Of a stretch of DNA of 6,513 bases, positions 1 to 5,229 are shown piece after piece (within the stretch, counting starts at the first letter, position 1; each line of letters starts with the position of its first letter). The notes under the pieces were generated by a model, which saw nothing but the letters and a program-made list of their open reading frames with translations, made no database searches and had not been told where the DNA came from. The position numbers and the translations under genes are program-made. Source of the stretch: DATEVL01 sp964448245 (GTDB lineage: Bacteria > Chloroflexota > Anaerolineae > Anaerolineales > E44-bin32). The stretch lies in the NCBI GenBank assembly GCA_964448245.1, contig CAYUWF010000118.1, forward strand, positions 1 through 6,513. Reading direction: 5' to 3'.

Positions 1-85
1 CTCCCGGCGCGGCGGGCGCCTTGTTGGCCACGAAAAGAACGCGGCGATCCTCGAACCCCCTTCCCTGGCCGCTCCCCCAGACCAC
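1..85 (-). CDS. Possible N-terminal fragment of a minus-strand gene running off the left edge
   Basis: On the minus strand, the frame read from a GTG at 85-83 stays open to the window edge, with G or C at most third codon positions. It ends in a strand-like stretch, VLFVANKAPAAPG, of the kind seen at the first beta strand of Rossmann-type proteins such as family-4 glycosyltransferases. This does not identify the family. The same frame is open further upstream, with another GTG at 175-173. No convincing Shine-Dalgarno sequence was found, so the start is unknown. With about 28 codons visible it could equally be chance openness in GC-rich DNA. If real, it lies downstream of the phosphatase in the same orientation. 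Confidence 0.2.
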   Translation of the reverse strand, partial: MVWGSGQGRGFEDRRVLFVANKAPAAPG

Positions 86-117
86 CGCCCCGTGCGAAGC
101 CGCCCGTAGCTGGCGGA

Positions 118-173
118 GGGCCTCTCCGCCACGATGTCCTCCGCCCCTACGTACAGTGGCGGCGGAGAGGCCC
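118..173 (-). terminator. Strong 13-bp stem-loop downstream of the phosphatase gene
   Basis: GGGCCTCTCCGCC at 118-130 is perfectly complementary to GGCGGAGAGGCCC at 161-173, enclosing a 30-nt loop. It starts 84 nt past the phosphatase stop. No T-run follows on the minus strand, so it is not a classical intrinsic terminator. It could be a transcript-end or mRNA-stabilising hairpin, or a leader structure of a gene to the left. A smaller hairpin lies beside it (CCCCGA 185-190 with TCGGGG 195-200). The rest of 86-257 shows nothing recognisable. Confidence 0.4.
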
Positions 174-257
174 ACAGGGCTGCTCCCCGAGGGGTCGGGG
201 GGTGAGGCGGAAAACAGGCCCTTGACACCCTGCTGGGCCGTCGGCGTGTCGAGGCGA

Positions 258-2075
258 TCAAGCCTCGCGGCGAACCACCAGATAGGCGATGTCGTCCGAG
301 GGCGGGGTTTCCCCGACGAAGCTGCGCACCGCTTCGTCCAGACCGGCGATGATCTGGCGCGAGGAGGCGGCCGCGCCTTGGCCCAGGAAAGCCTGCAGGC
401 GCGCCGGCCCGAATTGCTCTCCGGTGGAGTCGCTGGCCTCGGTGATGCCGTCGGTGTACAGGACGATGATCTCGTGCGGTTCTAGGTGAGTCGCTTGTTC
501 GGTGAACACTGCCTCTTCCAGGATTCCCAACGGCATGCCACCCACGCGCAGCGCCTGAACCTCCCGACCGGGATGACGCACGACCTGGGCGGGCGGATGC
601 CCGGCGCTGGCGATGCGCAGGGCGCCGCTATCGGTCTCGAGGATGGCGTACAGCGCGGTGACGAACATCCCGGAATGCGATGAGGCCACCAGGTCGCGGT
701 TGACCCGGGACAGCGTCTCGTGCGGCGGCGTGTCCGCGGCGGCATAGACCCGGAACAGACTGCGCGCCACCGCCATTAGCAAAGCCGCCGGGATCCCCTT
801 GTCCGAGACGTCGGCCATGAGCAGGCCCCAACGGTCGGGCGCCAGCGGGATGAAATCATAGTAGTCGCCGCCGAGCTGGAGGGCCGGGCGCCACAGCGCT
901 GCGACGTCCCAGCCGGGAATGGCGGGAAGCTCGAGGGGGAGCAGCCCAGCCTGGACGGCCTGCGCCGTGCGCAGCTGCTGGTCGAGGCGTTCCTTCTCGA
1001 TTTGCTGGGCATGGAAATGTTTCAATTGCTCGACCTGGCGGGCGTTGGTGATCGCTACCGAAGCCTGATTGGCGAACAGGCTCAGCAGCTGCAAGTCGTC
1101 GTCGGTGAAAAGCGGCCGATCGGCCGTCCGATCCAGAGCCAACACGCCGATGGCTTTCCCGCCTTCGCGCAGGGGAGCCGCCATGGCGCGGGCGATGACC
1201 CCCGGCGGATACTGGCTGGAGCGGCCCTCCCAATGGTCGTAATCATTCACGACCAACGCCTCGCCGGTGACGAAGACTCTTCCCGAAAGGCCCTCCCCGG
1301 GCCGCAGGGAGGCGTACGCGATGTCTTTGGACTGCTTGAAAGGAAGCAGAGGGATCAGCAGATCCTTCTGCGGGTCGTAAAGGCGCAGATTCGCCGAACA
1401 GTCCATTAGGTCCGTGGCCCGTTCGAGGGTGGCTTGCAGGACCCGCGTCAGATCGAGCTGGCTGACGATGTCGAGCGAGGTGTCATAGAGCTTCGACAGC
1501 TCGTCGGCCTTGCGGCTGACGCCGGCGTAGAGCCGGGCGTTGGCGATGGCGACGGCGGCCTGGTTGGCGAAGAGTTGGAGCAGGGTAAGATCCGGCTCGG
1601 AGAAGAGACGGCCGCCTGGCGGTCGTCCGACAGTGAGGACTCCCAGCCATTCTTCCAACCGGCGAAGCGGGACGGCCATTACCGGCCCGGTAACGCCCTT
1701 GGGCCACTGGGCCGACCTCCCTTCCCAGCTGTCGTAATCGTCAATCCGCAGGCCGCGCCCAGTGATCAGGACCGTGCCGGCGGCGCCATCGCCGCGCGGG
1801 TGTTCGATCCGCCCAAGCCCCTCGGGCGCGCGCAGGGGAATCCAGGTTTCCAGGAGGTCGCGCTCGAGGGCGTAGCGGTAGAGGTTGATCTGGGAGGCGT
1901 CGAGGAGGTCGGCGGCGCCGGTCATGATCGACGCGAGCAAGCGGTCGAGGTCCAATTGCCCAAGGATCTCGGCGCTGATGTCGAGCAGGCGCTTCATGGC
2001 GGCCTGATCGAGCGGGCCTGGCTGTTGCTCGGACAAGGGGAGTCGATTGGGGCCCGTCTCCGGACCCTGCCTCAC
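258..2075 (-). CDS. GAF-GAF-SpoIIE (PP2C-type) serine/threonine phosphatase
   Basis: Predicted cytoplasmic sensor phosphatase of the RsbU/SpoIIE kind. This family dephosphorylates phosphoserine/threonine, typically on STAS anti-anti-sigma proteins, in response to a signal sensed by GAF domains. Two GAF domains lie at about residues 43-185 and 205-347. Both carry the same signature (YDSWEGRS at 114-121, YDHWEGRS at 279-286) and end in LFANQA(A/S)VAI, so they look like a tandem duplication. A probable coiled-coil linker (about 348-377) leads into the SpoIIE domain (about 380-604). The expected metal-binding motifs are present: GGDYYDF (402-408), DVSDKG (422-427), TDGITEA (541-547) and PSDD (592-595), so it should be active. 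No transmembrane segment is seen. The start is uncertain: GTG 2075 gives 605 aa, while ATG 1997 (residue 27, just before the first GAF helix) also fits; neither has a clear Shine-Dalgarno. No STAS or anti-sigma partner gene is in the window. It follows the 225-aa gene by 66 bp and may be co-transcribed with it. Confidence 0.93.
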   Translation of the reverse strand: MRQGPETGPNRLPLSEQQPGPLDQAAMKRLLDISAEILGQLDLDRLLASIMTGAADLLDASQINLYRYALERDLLETWIPLRAPEGLGRIEHPRGDGAAGTVLITGRGLRIDDYDSWEGRSAQWPKGVTGPVMAVPLRRLEEWLGVLTVGRPPGGRLFSEPDLTLLQLFANQAAVAIANARLYAGVSRKADELSKLYDTSLDIVSQLDLTRVLQATLERATDLMDCSANLRLYDPQKDLLIPLLPFKQSKDIAYASLRPGEGLSGRVFVTGEALVVNDYDHWEGRSSQYPPGVIARAMAAPLREGGKAIGVLALDRTADRPLFTDDDLQLLSLFANQASVAITNARQVEQLKHFHAQQIEKERLDQQLRTAQAVQAGLLPLELPAIPGWDVAALWRPALQLGGDYYDFIPLAPDRWGLLMADVSDKGIPAALLMAVARSLFRVYAAADTPPHETLSRVNRDLVASSHSGMFVTALYAILETDSGALRIASAGHPPAQVVRHPGREVQALRVGGMPLGILEEAVFTEQATHLEPHEIIVLYTDGITEASDSTGEQFGPARLQAFLGQGAAASSRQIIAGLDEAVRSFVGETPPSDDIAYLVVRREA

Positions 2076-2078
2076 CGG

Positions 2079-2089
2079 ATTCTATGGTA
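2079..2089 (-). promoter_or_regulatory. Weak -10-like element upstream of the phosphatase gene
   Basis: The minus strand reads TGCTACCATAGAAT just before the phosphatase GTG. It contains TAGAAT (2084-2079, five of six matches to TATAAT) and an overlapping extended-type TGC-TACCAT (hexamer 2089-2084). There is no good -35. Transcription from either would begin at or inside the GTG start, which would favour ATG 1997 or a leaderless GTG. This is weak evidence for a second promoter inside the minus-strand group. Confidence 0.2.
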
Positions 2090-2122
2090 GCACACGGCCA
2101 GCGGCAGGGCCCAGGCCCAGGA

Positions 2123-2136
2123 GCGCGCCGGCGCGC
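2123..2136. repeat. Perfect 14-bp GC palindrome in the gap before the phosphatase gene
   Basis: GCGCGCCGGCGCGC is fully self-complementary and begins 5 nt after the stop of the 225-aa gene. As RNA it could form a short hairpin that partly attenuates readthrough into the phosphatase gene, but it has little loop and no T-tract. In DNA this GC-rich it may be compositional. Confidence 0.35.
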
Positions 2137-2141
2137 GGCGG

Positions 2142-2819
2142 CTATTTTGATGGGTAGAAGTATCCGCCATCCCGGCCTCCGCGCAGCGTGACGAGGCGGT
2201 GGCGGGTGAGAGCGCGGGTGAGGGCCGTGGCGGAAATCCCGGAGGCCGACAGGATGGCGTCGAGGCGCGTCCGGGTGGTGCGGCCGGAGGATCGGATCTC
2301 GTGGAGCAGCGGCAGCGCCAGCGGCGCATACGACTTGTGGTTCTTCTCGAACTCGTGCCAGCGTTTCAGGTAGGGCAGGCCCGCCAGGTATCTCCGCAGG
2401 ACCTGGTCCTTCAAGGAACGATAGGTCTTGTATTCAATCCGGTTGCGTCCCTGGAGGTCGGAGATGATGGGTCGCAGGCGGTCGGAGGCAGGTCGGATGG
2501 CTTTCCTCGTTCTGCTCGAAGGGTGCGGACGCCGAGTGCTGATGGTCAGCAGGAAGTCGGTGGGGAGGGCGTGAGCGATCCCCACTTCGAGCGAGACGTT
2601 CGGGTTAGCGCCCGTGGCGTCGAACAGACACGCCGCGGAATCGCGGATGAGCGCCGCGATGTGTTCGAGCAGGTCGTCGGTGGAGGTGATGGAGGCGGTG
2701 TCGGCCAGGACCACGCGCAGAGGTGTCTCGGCCTCCAGCTCGGCTTTCAGCCGGTCGTAGTGCTTGCGGACCCGGGATTGGAAGGGACAGCCGACGAAGA
2801 GCTGCTCGAGCCTGGCCAT
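2142..2819 (-). CDS. Nucleoside-deoxyribosyltransferase/TIR-like domain protein with C-terminal winged helix
   Basis: Not a recognised named gene. Residues 7-13 (LFVGCPF) followed by a long helix look like the first strand and helix of nucleoside 2-deoxyribosyltransferase-like folds. A second strand (LRVVLAD, 34-40) and a helix (DDLLEHIAALIRDS, 48-61) precede the block DATGANPNVSLEVGIAHAL (67-85). This D-x-TG-x-NPNV-x-x-E-x-G-x-A pattern is typical of the NDT/TIR-like superfamily, with E78 in the usual place of the catalytic glutamate. Members cleave N-glycosidic bonds of nucleosides, nucleotides or NAD, or bind such ligands. Residues about 160-225 look like a winged helix ending in GGRDGGYFYPSK, so the protein may sense a nucleotide and bind DNA, or be an effector with an HTH adaptor. 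No signal peptide or membrane helix is seen. The ATG directly follows the TGA of the upstream regulator gene and has a good Shine-Dalgarno, indicating translational coupling. Substrate and activity are unknown. Confidence 0.85.
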   Translation of the reverse strand: MARLEQLFVGCPFQSRVRKHYDRLKAELEAETPLRVVLADTASITSTDDLLEHIAALIRDSAACLFDATGANPNVSLEVGIAHALPTDFLLTISTRRPHPSSRTRKAIRPASDRLRPIISDLQGRNRIEYKTYRSLKDQVLRRYLAGLPYLKRWHEFEKNHKSYAPLALPLLHEIRSSGRTTRTRLDAILSASGISATALTRALTRHRLVTLRGGRDGGYFYPSK

Positions 2820-3317
2820 TCAGTCTCCCGAGAAGCGCCTCTCGCCGTCCAAGTCGATCAGCAGCAGACGCAATTCGGCCTTGCTGTGGAGGTCGAAGTG
2901 CTCGAGGGCGCGGCGCAGGTGCGTCTTGACCGTCTCCGGCGAGAGCCACAGTTCGCCGGCAATCTGCCGGTTGGTCCGGCCGCCGGCCGCCAGCCGCGCG
3001 ACCTCGCGCTGGCGCGGCGTCAGGCCGGCCAGGGCGGCCTCGGCCCGCTTGCGGCGTGTCTCCTGTTCCAGACCTCGTCGCAGCAGGTCGGCGGCAAAGC
3101 TTTCCAGGGGCTGGCCGCGCGACCGCGCCAGGCGGTGCAGATGCTCGGCCAGCTCGTCCCCGGCTTCCACCAGGATGCGGCCGCCCGCAGGTGCACCTGT
3201 TTCGGCCGTTTCACCGCCCCGGTCGACCGGGTCTCCCGACCCGAACGGGGTGGACCGGGGCGGTGGGGCCTCCGAAGTCGGCAGCGTGAGGACGGGGGAA
3301 GGAGGACGGGGCAACAT
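2820..3317 (-). CDS. LuxR-type HTH transcriptional regulator with an apparent N-terminal ribbon-helix-helix domain
   Basis: Predicted cytoplasmic DNA-binding regulator of 165 aa. The C-terminal part (about 98-157) is a clear LuxR/FixJ-type HTH: LTPRQREVARLAAGGRTNRQ at 99-118, then IAGELWLSPETVKTHLRRAL, with the recognition helix near 126-140. There is no receiver, PAS or autoinducer-binding domain. Instead residues about 47-86 read as strand-helix-helix (RILVEA, then DELAEHLHRLARSRG, then PLESFAADLLRRGLEQE), resembling a CopG/Arc ribbon-helix-helix unit. Residues 1-45 are proline/glycine-rich and probably disordered. The ATG at 3317 sits just downstream of a strong promoter, with only about 5 nt of leader and no room for a Shine-Dalgarno. 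An in-frame GTG at 3170 (residue 50) lies inside the predicted strand and is less likely. It is the first gene of the minus-strand group and its TGA abuts the next ATG. It is a plausible autoregulator through the palindrome in its promoter. The HTH is certain; the RHH call is by eye. Confidence 0.88.
   Translation of the reverse strand: MLPRPPSPVLTLPTSEAPPPRSTPFGSGDPVDRGGETAETGAPAGGRILVEAGDELAEHLHRLARSRGQPLESFAADLLRRGLEQETRRKRAEAALAGLTPRQREVARLAAGGRTNRQIAGELWLSPETVKTHLRRALEHFDLHSKAELRLLLIDLDGERRFSGD
2825..2829 (-). promoter_or_regulatory. Shine-Dalgarno of the 225-aa gene, inside the end of the regulator gene
   Basis: The minus strand reads GGGAG five bases before the ATG at 2819, within the last codons of the regulator gene. 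It fixes the start of the 225-aa protein and supports coupled translation of the two genes. Confidence 0.65.
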
Positions 3318-3328
3318 GCCGGACTTAG

Positions 3329-3357
3329 AGTATACCGAACATTTGTTCTACTGTCAA
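3329..3357 (-). promoter_or_regulatory. Strong sigma-70-type promoter of the regulator / 225-aa gene operon
   Basis: On the minus strand, TTGACA (3357-3352) matches the -35 consensus exactly. It is followed by a 17-bp spacer and TATACT (3334-3329), five of six matches to the -10. Expected transcription start is near 3322, about 5 nt before the ATG at 3317, so the mRNA would be nearly leaderless. Near-consensus spacing and hexamers in such GC-rich DNA are unlikely by chance. Confidence 0.8.
3337..3348. promoter_or_regulatory. Palindromic operator, LexA/SOS-box-like, inside the promoter spacer
   Basis: The minus strand reads GAACAAATGTTC, with arms GAACA and TGTTC around a 2-bp centre. It lies entirely between the -35 and -10, the classical position for a repressor. 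It matches GAAC-N4-GTTC and, with flanks (A-GAACAAATGTTC-G), 13 of 14 positions of the Bacillus-type LexA consensus CGAACRNRYGTTCG as I know it. LexA control is therefore likely, but no lexA or recA gene is in the window. The alternative is an autoregulatory site for the adjacent RHH-LuxR protein. Confidence 0.6.
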
Positions 3358-3379
3358 ACCCAGCTTGGCCGATTACACT
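3351..3379 (+). promoter_or_regulatory. Candidate weak divergent promoter for the lipoprotein operon
   Basis: CTGTCA (3351-3356, four of six matches to TTGACA), a 17-bp spacer and TACACT (3374-3379, four of six to TATAAT) would start transcription near 3386, immediately before the Shine-Dalgarno of the lipoprotein gene. Its -35 overlaps the -35 of the opposing strong promoter, so the two could compete. Both hexamers are weak. Confidence 0.3.
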
Positions 3380-3386
3380 GCCCAGC

Positions 3387-3391
3387 GGAGG
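3387..3391 (+). promoter_or_regulatory. Shine-Dalgarno that fixes the GTG start of the lipoprotein gene
   Basis: GGAGG lies six bases before GTG 3398. That start places a normal lipoprotein signal peptide at the N-terminus. The upstream in-frame TTG at 3365 would add 11 residues before the positively charged signal start and has no such site. Confidence 0.75.
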
Positions 3392-3397
3392 CCGCCT

Positions 3398-4198
3398 GTG
3401 AAGCCGAGAGCATGGATCGTCCTGATCTTCGCCGGGGCGCTGGCGGCCTGCGGCTCCATCCCGGGAACCGGCACGGCCGGGGCACCGAGGGAGACCACCG
3501 GGAGCACGCCCTCGCAGGCTGCGCTGCCTGAGGAAGCGATCCTGATGCTGGCGCCGGGCAACGGCTCACGCCTGGTCGGCCAGGTGCACGTCGAGGGAAT
3601 CGGCGACTCGACCTTCGAGCAGACGCTGGTCATCCAGGTCGTCCTGCTAGGCGAGGTCCCGCAGGTTCTCGCCCAGCGGCCGGTGGTGATCCAGGCGGAG
3701 CTCGGCCAGCGCGGGCCCTTCGCCGTAGACATCCCCTTCGTCTTTGATGGGGCGGTAGAGCAGCCTGGGGAGGTCCTCGTCTTTGCCACCAGCGCGCGCG
3801 ACGGCGGCATCACGCATCTGGCCTCGGCGCAGGTGACGCTGGCCTCCTCCGGCGAGAGCGACATCCGGCCGGCCGAGGCTCACCCCGAACGGATCGTGAT
3901 CACCTCCCCGGTCGTGACCGAGGTCGTGCGCGGCGGCACGGCCCACGTCGCAGGCATCGGCCTGGCCAGCTTCGAGGGGAACCTTGTGGTCGAACTCTAC
4001 GATGCCGAAGGTGAGCTGATCGGCAGCGCTCCGACGACAGTAAGCGCGGCGGAGTACGGAGTGCCCGGCCCCTTCGCCGTCGATGTCGCCTACACCCTGA
4101 GCGCCGCCGGACCCGGACGGGTCGTCGTGCGCGATCCGAGCCCGGCCTTCGGGCAGGCGCTGCACCTGGCGTCAGTCGAAGTCCGGATCGAACCCTGA
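3398..4198 (+). CDS. Lipoprotein with two Gmad2-like (immunoglobulin-like) domains
   Basis: Predicted exported lipoprotein of 266 aa. The first 18 residues form a type II signal peptide: charged MKPR, hydrophobic core, then the lipobox LAAC with lipidated Cys18. A Ser/Thr/Pro/Gly-rich linker (19-45) follows. Two homologous beta domains span about 47-148 and 165-266. Each starts with a P-rich strand, carries a 'V.G.....FE..LV' block (VEGIGDSTFEQTLVIQV at 65-81; VAGIGLASFEGNLVVEL at 184-200), then GPFAVD (106-111; 224-229), and ends 'HLASA/VxV'. This matches the Gmad2 fold known from spore-germination and envelope proteins, which binds or scaffolds rather than catalyses. No enzyme domain is attached. 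It is the first gene of the plus-strand group. The next gene begins at or just after its stop, suggesting an operon at the cell envelope. Ligand unknown. Confidence 0.85.
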   Translation: MKPRAWIVLIFAGALAACGSIPGTGTAGAPRETTGSTPSQAALPEEAILMLAPGNGSRLVGQVHVEGIGDSTFEQTLVIQVVLLGEVPQVLAQRPVVIQAELGQRGPFAVDIPFVFDGAVEQPGEVLVFATSARDGGITHLASAQVTLASSGESDIRPAEAHPERIVITSPVVTEVVRGGTAHVAGIGLASFEGNLVVELYDAEGELIGSAPTTVSAAEYGVPGPFAVDVAYTLSAAGPGRVVVRDPSPAFGQALHLASVEVRIEP

Positions 4199-4257
4199 AA
4201 CCCTCGAGCCCCTCCTACGAGCGCGAGCGACCCGCGGGCTGGACCGCCAGCCGGATC

Positions 4258-5220
4258 GTGGCGGTGGCGGTGCTCGTCCCGGCGGTGCCGCTGCTGGCGA
4301 TGTCGGTGGCGGCGTTGGCGGTGTTCTACACCATGCCGACGCGCTTCAACGCGTGGCTGAGCCGGCTGCCGGGCGACGATCTGCTGCGGACGGCGTTGAT
4401 CTTCGCCCCGGCGACTCTGCTGGCGATCATCGTCATGGCCGTGCTGTATGCCAACGACGCGCCCCGGCGCGAGGCGGTGGAAGCCACGCGCCCCTCGCGC
4501 CGCCCGAGGGCGTTTCGAGCACGCCAGCGCGGCGGGCTGGCGCGCGCCTCCCTGTGGGTCACGCTTCCGGCGCTGATGCTGGTGGCGGCGGCTCACCTGG
4601 TGGCCTTCGTCGCGCCGGAGCGAGTGGAGCTTTGGCTGCAGGCGCTGCCGGCGACGGGACTGTTCACGCGCCTCTTCGACGCCAGCCTGCTGGTCGCCCT
4701 GGCTGCCGTCGCCCTTGGACTGCTCTTCGGGTTCGTGCCCGGCCGGGCGGCCTCCGCTGAAGGGGCCGGCGCCGCCCGGGCGTGGAGCACGGCGCGTGTG
4801 GCCCGCCTGGGGGCCCTGCTCATTCTCGTGCCGGCCCTCGGCCTGCTGCTGTTGAGTGGCGCCGGACTGGTGTGGGTCAGCGCCTCCGCCGAAAGGCTCG
4901 CCTGGTTGGCCGAGCGTCTGCCGGCGGAGACGCTGCTGCGGCTCGGGCTGATGTTCTCCCCGGCGATGCTGCTCGGCTTGGTCCTGCTGGCCGGCCTCTA
5001 CCTGGCGGCGCCCGCCCGCGCCGAAGCGCTCGCCCTCGTCGCTGCCGGTTCCGATCGAGAGCGGGACGGTGAAGGACCGAGGGGCGTCTTGGAGGCATCA
5101 TCGGAAGGGGGCTTCCGATCCGGTCTGGCTCTGGGGGTCCTCGTCGCCGGGTTGGGATTCTCTGCGCTGGCCGGGATGGCGGTGCTCGTCGCCGTGGTCT
5201 TTGTTCTGGCGGCGCGCTAG
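4258..5220 (+). CDS. Polytopic membrane protein with internally repeated two-helix units
   Basis: No known family recognised. From GTG 4258 the product is 320 aa with about seven hydrophobic segments (near residues 2-24, 43-64, 98-118, 140-160, 182-206, 226-248, 288-318). It is built from repeats of helix, amphipathic 'WL..LP' linker, helix. Repeat 1 (RFNAWLSRLPGDDLLRTALI, then F-APATLL...LY) and repeat 3 (ERLAWLAERLPAETLLRLGL, then MF-SPAMLL...LY) align closely. Repeat 2 (ERVELWLQALPATGLFTRL) is more diverged, and the final helix looks like the first half of a fourth. Basic linkers (68-97) and an acidic/basic stretch (263-285) separate units. The true start may be earlier: the frame is open through 4201-4257 and encodes a charged, soluble-looking N-terminus (KPSSPSYERERPAGWTASR), beginning at a CTG (4195) that overlaps the lipoprotein stop; no ATG, GTG or TTG lies in between. 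Role unknown; perhaps a partner of the lipoprotein. Confidence 0.8.
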   Translation: MAVAVLVPAVPLLAMSVAALAVFYTMPTRFNAWLSRLPGDDLLRTALIFAPATLLAIIVMAVLYANDAPRREAVEATRPSRRPRAFRARQRGGLARASLWVTLPALMLVAAAHLVAFVAPERVELWLQALPATGLFTRLFDASLLVALAAVALGLLFGFVPGRAASAEGAGAARAWSTARVARLGALLILVPALGLLLLSGAGLVWVSASAERLAWLAERLPAETLLRLGLMFSPAMLLGLVLLAGLYLAAPARAEALALVAAGSDRERDGEGPRGVLEASSEGGFRSGLALGVLVAGLGFSALAGMAVLVAVVFVLAAR

Positions 5221-5229
5221 AGGGGCGCG

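Noticed and set aside
21..485. Open frame on the plus strand at the left edge
   Set aside because: It overlaps the end of the phosphatase gene antisense, is Arg/Pro-rich and has no recognisable domain; a GC-driven shadow.
1434..2090. 218-codon plus-strand open frame opposite the first GAF domain
   Set aside because: Antisense shadow of a confidently identified domain, with no motifs of its own.
2199..3401. 400-codon plus-strand open frame opposite the 225-aa and regulator genes
   Set aside because: It is long only because the opposite-strand genes have strong third-position GC bias. The minus-strand products have clear domains, a promoter and a ribosome site.
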